Positions 60,901-64,000 of a stretch of 64,000 nt of DNA are shown here, one piece after another. Each line of letters begins with the position of its first letter. The stretch's first letter is position 1. Both the position numbers and the translations under genes were made by a program. The notes beneath the pieces were generated by a model that worked only from the letters and a program-made list of their open reading frames with translations, was not told the DNA's origin and did not search any database. Source of the DNA: Ramicandelaber brevisporus (lineage: Eukaryota > Kickxellomycota > Ramicandelaberales > Ramicandelaberaceae); NCBI GenBank assembly GCA_025201865.1, contig MU602698.1:13610-77609 (forward strand), given 5' to 3'.

Positions 60901-61772
60901 AAGTCGATGCACCTGTGCTGATGGCCGCTATGAATCATGCCGTGGAGCGTCGTGCCATCACTGTAGCCGGGAACAAGGGATCCACTGCTGCCACTCTCCG
61001 CACTGCTGTGCTTGAAGACATTGCGAATCGCAGTCCGCTCAAGCCAAGTCGATTCTATCAATTCTTGATGGGCATTCACAATCCACACGACTTTGACCCA
61101 GTAGACAGGCCAGCATTTGAGCAGGTTGACGGCTGGCTTCGTCAGCTTCACGTCAACCCTGAAACTGGCTCAGCCGATGTCTTCGTTGCCAACGTTCACA
61201 TCAGCAATGGTGGGCATGTTCGCGGCATGATGAGTGCTGTCGAGGCCAACATTGCCAACCTGTCATTGGGTGACGCAAGATATCCCACGGATTCTGCACC
61301 AGGTGAGGTGTCTAATTCTGGACGCAGCTTGCTTCGCCCAATTTCAGCTGTGTTTGACGAGGATGCGGCCCATGCTTTGAGTGACATACACATTCCGCCT
61401 CTCTATTCAGCCGCCTTTGCCTCTGAGGTTGCAGAGGAGAGGCTTTCATCTGCCCCAATCTATATTTGGAGTGATTTACACACTGATGATGCACCTGACT
61501 CTATCTGTTGGTCGCTACTGCTGCGCTGTGCCTGTATTGTGGGCACGATTATCCACGAATCACCTGGCATCGATTTAAGTGGTATTGCTGCTGCGAACGA
61601 GGTTGTGAGCATCTTGCCGCGCTCGCACATTCGACTGTTGGTGCGGATGTTGGGTATTGCTGAATTGATTCTGACTATTGATCACAATTCGACACAGAAC
61701 TCCACGCTGGACACAGCCCACTTTGCCGCAGTTCCAGGGTTGCTGGTGCACCTCAACCGTCTTACATTCTAA
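54978..61772 (+). CDS. TFC3: TFIIIC B-block-binding subunit (Tfc3-like)
   Basis: 2264-residue largest subunit of RNA polymerase III factor TFIIIC, which recognises the B box of tRNA genes in the nucleus. The B-block-binding winged helix lies near residues 210-268 (LRTLLLVTRTRARGITQVEVARQLG in part, then AFFLLKRLIDSGLVIKF). A second winged-helix-like region follows at about 370-430 (VRERILTALKENEEHIMPELDL in part, then SIEQLAESGLVERVLV). An acidic Asp/Asn/Ser tract is at residues 961-1014. Fungal Tfc3 is about 1160 residues and animal GTF3C1 about 2100, so this is long for a fungus. Several polyQ and Ala-rich inserts contribute. Single frame. Confidence 0.85.
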   Translation: MDSLIALVLHELSIEEPKNCTPSVFWAMVRTSATLKAVSSMRPLFSFGHLQPQQRQQQQQQTVTSVATDGSELSPPLSETGPFANGAQPTMFEEALWNSIVRMSEVVFYTVNGDGDGDGANVEMKALDRNVSRSDWLSGTGSLSPLPSNMRFVNAPLSAIHATLGDTLRITTSTSAPSLRDATLFGQEYLYLAEHQQQTMPSVALTETLSEDALRTLLLVTRTRARGITQVEVARQLGLKPNKAFFLLKRLIDSGLVIKFPVRFEGMSTSLIVHRRYALLNTQYHEHLTSTAVANLGNEATLRRTVLQHMSNTAAAAAAIAAAEAEAEASNAEPTAATERTETEQEQTSVLPAAALRLRVPLRVVRERILTALKENEEHIMPELDLRFAIGLKLGRRMSSDGFRTSIEQLAESGLVERVLVRSTENVRSMTASMYQKATLDIALEKITKRMVRCVRLVDPESKKRQVAEDASERMDIDSDEEVASNRQSQAGPRSSFFAANAKDETAVDAPMPTEVATVCRPPADVIPSGFLMGHYFDEAMFLRLCAAGARGIPGPQLRKTNTHILNRMQDRFMERMLTTEPPEIAQETAFGIYQNLGDPMSGKPQPATVTGLVKVTPARKKARTNAATSAVSAPTTPLATPLAVTPSTSLIGSPAPAPQFAMTSQLPPPVRIVATTSGSQRFKMYFANERYWLNQTHSLVKQEHDTDIADIMSNQHQRQQQHQQQSMPTPGSVKVADTDLSVNIIEGHKNAIITDRFVARCNLMLNMLSSDEPVIDITPVAFRKRFSELESASTTLASGTPAKTVQMIDKRVLQRIVSNLEQRNLVKTIKTAVQANIGADDAIDVTGRTSTKTKSVVLRTLVMRADIDPSGAEVRSLVESSDFGAKKMPSSAIDRFVVDDDARVAPKLRRYPRRRLMGESIDSQMSKSGLRVVDGGLNAEIEMGQASLVLSDDEINDSGLFNNDNDGDNEDDADFIYNSSNDDDDSDSDTDSDADNNSDDNNDNDDSDDGEQWMSDKDNEQVEQREDDYTVFKNYLLRRYQRLHGIRLQQRSAALKRQKQLKNHRKTSTSSALGVTPRVGGSGRRHPLYGAGLSPGWIFGKVLRARALASYIFNHLDKLDAVEPVPRDSNGARFFDESILNIDSMPTHMVRSIFRLTRSTPLLDAHCAPPADEHTVTLGALPSEIIDEVRESLPPSAAKAVTSLLSLLSAAGVISAVAPEIQTQMDVRFSAGYKYYTGDHLAADALNTQSPASQHLLVRTFPPISKRYRFHTHAPVFEHVSPNAVPVAQLPMDMLQALVDTHTTLLGGGRVIKRILPLGNTQELDQFWDVLYEECKAQQRKNASLMRTRHHAQRTTEAKRSMHQLANIVTTSSRFSSSTGMDTAIDAASGSVSNNDMEIETEIGPEELASHSTGYTLNARGSRFEHLDGIASMSIAIHWLKENIHSVPHGEESTPKPSRSAVRKENAKRRVETLLLPFIDRVPSLSSEQHAILAGLCRKSIATYLAGQTLDSIYNEIDQAAVKMGGDIQAGSLLLYLQEVRNTQVLYTRAQKAEALGQTVNLGRLNKMIQDMPLYPLTYKLDADLARQLGALPIHSSTGQDGARFGAQDTSTRVVMRRIPLPSRLNDAVMRTMILTKSWALRNKAVNFDAAILRVFRSQCTAKEWGEMAAASDQNFNAVTSRLDMPSVNAEPLMAALNGPLMNEGGAASDSGRGLLASQPPAASGLMANMALYHGLNLVQAIRRRFAYLMTVPYYAAFVNSATSVWDKERPKAINSHILLSDELQGTRAEDVDFASQLKLLTELCPPIETLESLPAENVTKMGMAAISRRRLGKGADTQRKSLNSLGEFGDIDADGGSTRRDVPVLLDSVDQLMAQFEFTSLERSAGSSTDPAQQLRVDRVRSEFVGPDFTTQWIEHTWNTQRFALPLYPEQQSDASDHDETAYVALLAAVRVLSTEGAADAGIRKAVSDMLDQVDAPVLMAAMNHAVERRAITVAGNKGSTAATLRTAVLEDIANRSPLKPSRFYQFLMGIHNPHDFDPVDRPAFEQVDGWLRQLHVNPETGSADVFVANVHISNGGHVRGMMSAVEANIANLSLGDARYPTDSAPGEVSNSGRSLLRPISAVFDEDAAHALSDIHIPPLYSAAFASEVAEERLSSAPIYIWSDLHTDDAPDSICWSLLLRCACIVGTIIHESPGIDLSGIAAANEVVSILPRSHIRLLVRMLGIAELILTIDHNSTQNSTLDTAHFAAVPGLLVHLNRLTF

Positions 61773-62272
61773 CCACTCTATAGTTTTAAAAGCCACGTTA
61801 TTGATCCCTTCGCACATTGACTGCGGCCATTTCAGTTTGATTGTACACTGGTGCGGGAACACTCCTCTCCCAAATGTGCCCTGATGGTGTCATAGACTCC
61901 CTCTCCTTTCTTAATCGATCTGCGCTCCAATTTTAGATTCGCCACACATCTGCAAATGGTAGTTTGCAAATACTCACAGCACCCCCAAATCACCCACATC
62001 CTTCCCTGGTCCTTGATTCGTGGCAGTGCATCAAAGATGTAGGGGAAAGGAGGCTTGGCGCGAAGAGATGAGGCTAAGGCACTCGAGGGGCATCATTTCG
62101 CGACCTCTGCTTTATTCAGTTCCATCCAGAGCTCTTGTGCAATACGCTCAGCGCACGAGTACCTTTTGTTTTTATAAAAGGCACTATTGCACATAAGCAC
62201 CATTCGCATTACAGACTTCGCATCACATAAAGCACACAACACAGAAAGCCATCTCAACAAAAAAAATAAACA
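61773..62272. other. Intergenic region TFC3 / chitinase with promoter
   Basis: 500 bp. The right part is the chitinase promoter, with a TATA box at 62173-62180 and an A-rich leader (AAAAAAAATAAACA) directly before the start codon. No other gene was seen. Confidence 0.5.
62173..62180 (+). promoter_or_regulatory. TATA box of the chitinase gene
   Basis: TATAAAAG 93 bp upstream of the chitinase start codon, a normal spacing for a regulated fungal promoter. Most other genes in the window lack such a site, which suggests regulated rather than constitutive expression. Confidence 0.7.
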
Positions 62273-63763
62273 ATGAACATCATTCGCTTTATCTCGGCTT
62301 TCCTCGCCATTCTTTTGGCATTCTGCCTGGCTGTCGATTCTATGCCTGCACCCAGCGCAAACAAGACTCTTACCGGCTCACCAGAGCGCACGTACATCAT
62401 TGGCTACTATATGAGTGGTAACCACGACAAGTTCTTCAGTAACTTGCGGCTCGACCTGCTCACCAATATCATGTTTGCGTTTGCCATCCCGGAAGAAGAT
62501 GGCTCCATCACACTCTCTGAGCAAGACACGAGTAAACTCGACTCGCTGGTCAAGGAGGCTGCCAAAAGCGACACCTCTGCACTCGGTAAAGGCAAGCCGG
62601 TTCGTGTGTCACTAAGCGTGGGCGGCTGGACTCACAGCAAGCACATCCCGAAGATGATTGCATCCTCCGCATCTCGCTCTAATTTTGTCAGAAACGCAGT
62701 GGACTTTGCAGTCAAGCACAATGTTGATTTGGACATTGATTTCGAGTGGCCAGCCGGTGTTCCAGGCGAGTGTGACAGTCCCAAGGGTGTGGATCGTACT
62801 CGTGACACTGAGAACTTTTTGCTGCTGCTCCGGGAATTGCGGAAGGCGCTGGACGCGGCCACTGGAACTGGTGAGAATCGCAAGCTGCTGTCGCTGGCGG
62901 TGGCTACTCGCCCATTTGTTGACCGTGAAAAGAAACCACTCAAGGATATGACTGAATTTGCGCAAGTGGTTGATTTTGTGCAGCTCATGGCGTATGACTT
63001 GGGCGAGGGCCAGGCCAGCGTCGTCGCGAACGCACCGTTGAAGGTTGAAGGTGATGATCGTCAAGAGGGGAATATCAGCTCGGTGTCGCAGGCGGTCAAG
63101 AGCTGGGTGGATGCCAAGTTCCCAGCTAACCAGATTGTTCTCGGCGTTCCATTCTACGGCAAGGCCATCAAGATTGAAGACACTGGCAGCAAAAGTGATA
63201 GAAGCAGCAGCGGCGGCGGCAGTAACAAGAGGGTGTTTGGCGTTGAGGATTTCAAGAAGAATGGCCTGCCGGCCAAGCACAATGGTGCACATCCACAGGG
63301 CGACAAGGATGACAACAGAGTCCCGTCAAATGGCATTTGGAAGTACTGCAACTTGTTTGAGCAAAACCTCCTCAAGGCCGAGTCCGAGTTTCGATCGACT
63401 TCAGCAAGTGATGACTGGAAGATATATTGGGATGGGAATACCAGCACACCATGGCTCGCCAACGAGAAGGACGGGATCATGATCACCTACGACGACCCGG
63501 CATCGATTAATGCCAAGGTTGAGCTTGCGAAGAAGAACAAGTTGGCTGGTCTCATGGCATGGGAGTTGACATATGACACCAAGGAACACCAGCTGCTGAC
63601 CGTAATGAACAGATTCCTCCCGAAGCAAATGCCCGAGGGAATGGAAGATGTAGGAATATCACTCGAGATGGATAAAACCAGCGATGCATCCGGTGTTCAC
63701 TCTGCATCTCTGCTGACAGTAATCTGGACTACCGGAATTGCAACTTTAATTTTACTCTTTTAG
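62273..63763 (+). CDS. GH18 chitinase, secreted and probably GPI-anchored
   Basis: 496-residue glycoside hydrolase family 18 enzyme that cleaves chitin by substrate-assisted catalysis. A signal peptide covers about residues 1-22 (FISAFLAILLAFCLAV). The SxGG motif is SVGGWT (115-120). The active-site strand VDLDIDFEW keeps Asp154, Asp156 and the catalytic Glu158, but the first Asp of DxxDxDxE is Val151. MAYDLGEG and the C-terminal GLMAWELTYDT are typical barrel segments. The extreme C-terminus is a hydrophobic tail (LLTVIWTTGIATLILLF) after a Ser/Gly-rich region, consistent with GPI anchoring at the plasma membrane or cell wall. A Ser/Gly-rich loop lies near residue 310. Likely role in cell-wall remodelling. 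Confidence 0.9.
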   Translation: MNIIRFISAFLAILLAFCLAVDSMPAPSANKTLTGSPERTYIIGYYMSGNHDKFFSNLRLDLLTNIMFAFAIPEEDGSITLSEQDTSKLDSLVKEAAKSDTSALGKGKPVRVSLSVGGWTHSKHIPKMIASSASRSNFVRNAVDFAVKHNVDLDIDFEWPAGVPGECDSPKGVDRTRDTENFLLLLRELRKALDAATGTGENRKLLSLAVATRPFVDREKKPLKDMTEFAQVVDFVQLMAYDLGEGQASVVANAPLKVEGDDRQEGNISSVSQAVKSWVDAKFPANQIVLGVPFYGKAIKIEDTGSKSDRSSSGGGSNKRVFGVEDFKKNGLPAKHNGAHPQGDKDDNRVPSNGIWKYCNLFEQNLLKAESEFRSTSASDDWKIYWDGNTSTPWLANEKDGIMITYDDPASINAKVELAKKNKLAGLMAWELTYDTKEHQLLTVMNRFLPKQMPEGMEDVGISLEMDKTSDASGVHSASLLTVIWTTGIATLILLF

Positions 63764-64000
63764 ACTTTCCGCCTCTCTCATTTATTGATGACTTATGATA
63801 CCATGCATGCCTTTCCCCCTCCTCTAAATTGAATCGCTAATTTTTTTTAATTGCTAAACGAAGGAGAAGTGCAACCGGAATGTTGTCAGTTTGGAAAGAG
63901 CCACAAATGGCAGCAATATGTACACTATGCGTAATCTCTTTTTTGGCTCCTTTCTTCAACTTTATCTCGAATCTGTATATTATACAAACCTCTGTGTTAC
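63764..64000. other. Region downstream of the chitinase
   Basis: 237 bp of A/T-rich sequence to the window end; a poly-T run lies at about 63841-63848. No gene was seen. Confidence 0.4.

Noticed and set aside
1-64000. CRISPR arrays
   Set aside because: No direct-repeat/spacer arrangement was seen; repeated tracts are microsatellites in a eukaryotic genome.

Overview
The window looks like chromosomal DNA of an early-diverging (zygomycete- or chytrid-grade) fungus. This rests on fungal-type genes (sphingolipid C9-methyltransferase, prephenate dehydratase, Pet8-type SAM carrier, Laa1/HEATR5, Pet191/COA5, a secreted GH18 chitinase with a GPI-type tail), pyrimidine-rich leaders on coding strands, and many polyQ, poly-Ser and poly-Asp tracts. 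Every recognisable gene reads as one uninterrupted frame, including genes of 8.5, 6.8 and 5.3 kb, so the lineage seems very intron-poor. The genus cannot be fixed from the sequence alone.

Layout. 0-20 kb: a HEATR5/Laa1 HEAT-repeat protein, RPB3 divergent from uroporphyrinogen-III synthase, a large SulP sulfate transporter behind a 2.1 kb leader region, and the sphingolipid C9-methyltransferase. This is followed by a 1.8 kb gene-free stretch with imperfect tandem repeats and one copy of a ~400 bp dispersed repeat. 20-38.6 kb: a WD40 protein with a polyQ head, casein kinase 2 alpha, a J-like membrane protein, two convergent mitochondrial carriers, ribosomal protein eL31, prephenate dehydratase, a 1781-residue polyQ/acidic protein of unknown function, and eIF3g divergent from COA5. 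An assembly gap of 10 Ns at 38972-38981 is flanked by an exact 360 bp duplication, almost certainly two unmerged contig ends.

39.9-50 kb is an accessory, mobile-element-rich island. It holds an internally deleted Helitron (RepHel N-terminus joined to the helicase C-terminus, with an in-frame stop). Next comes an 819-residue Fanzor (eukaryotic TnpB-like, putatively RNA-guided nuclease), recognised by its zinc ribbon, the rearranged RuvC-II glutamate and the RuvC-III NRD motif. A TATA-like site lies downstream of it with no plus-strand gene behind it. The island also carries two unrecognised ORFs (639 and 250 aa) and a 1.47 kb DNA transposon with ~71 bp terminal inverted repeats and a perfect 8 bp target-site duplication. 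The Fanzor locus is the most interesting content of the window.

50-64 kb returns to housekeeping genes after ~2.7 kb of mostly empty sequence: a PP5-like phosphatase lacking its TPR domain, the TFIIIC B-block-binding subunit (Tfc3-like), and the chitinase with a clear TATA box. No tRNA, rRNA or CRISPR array was found. The housekeeping genes show no shared pathway. The visible organisation is two divergent gene pairs with short shared promoters (RPB3/HEM4 and TIF35/COA5) and one convergent carrier pair.
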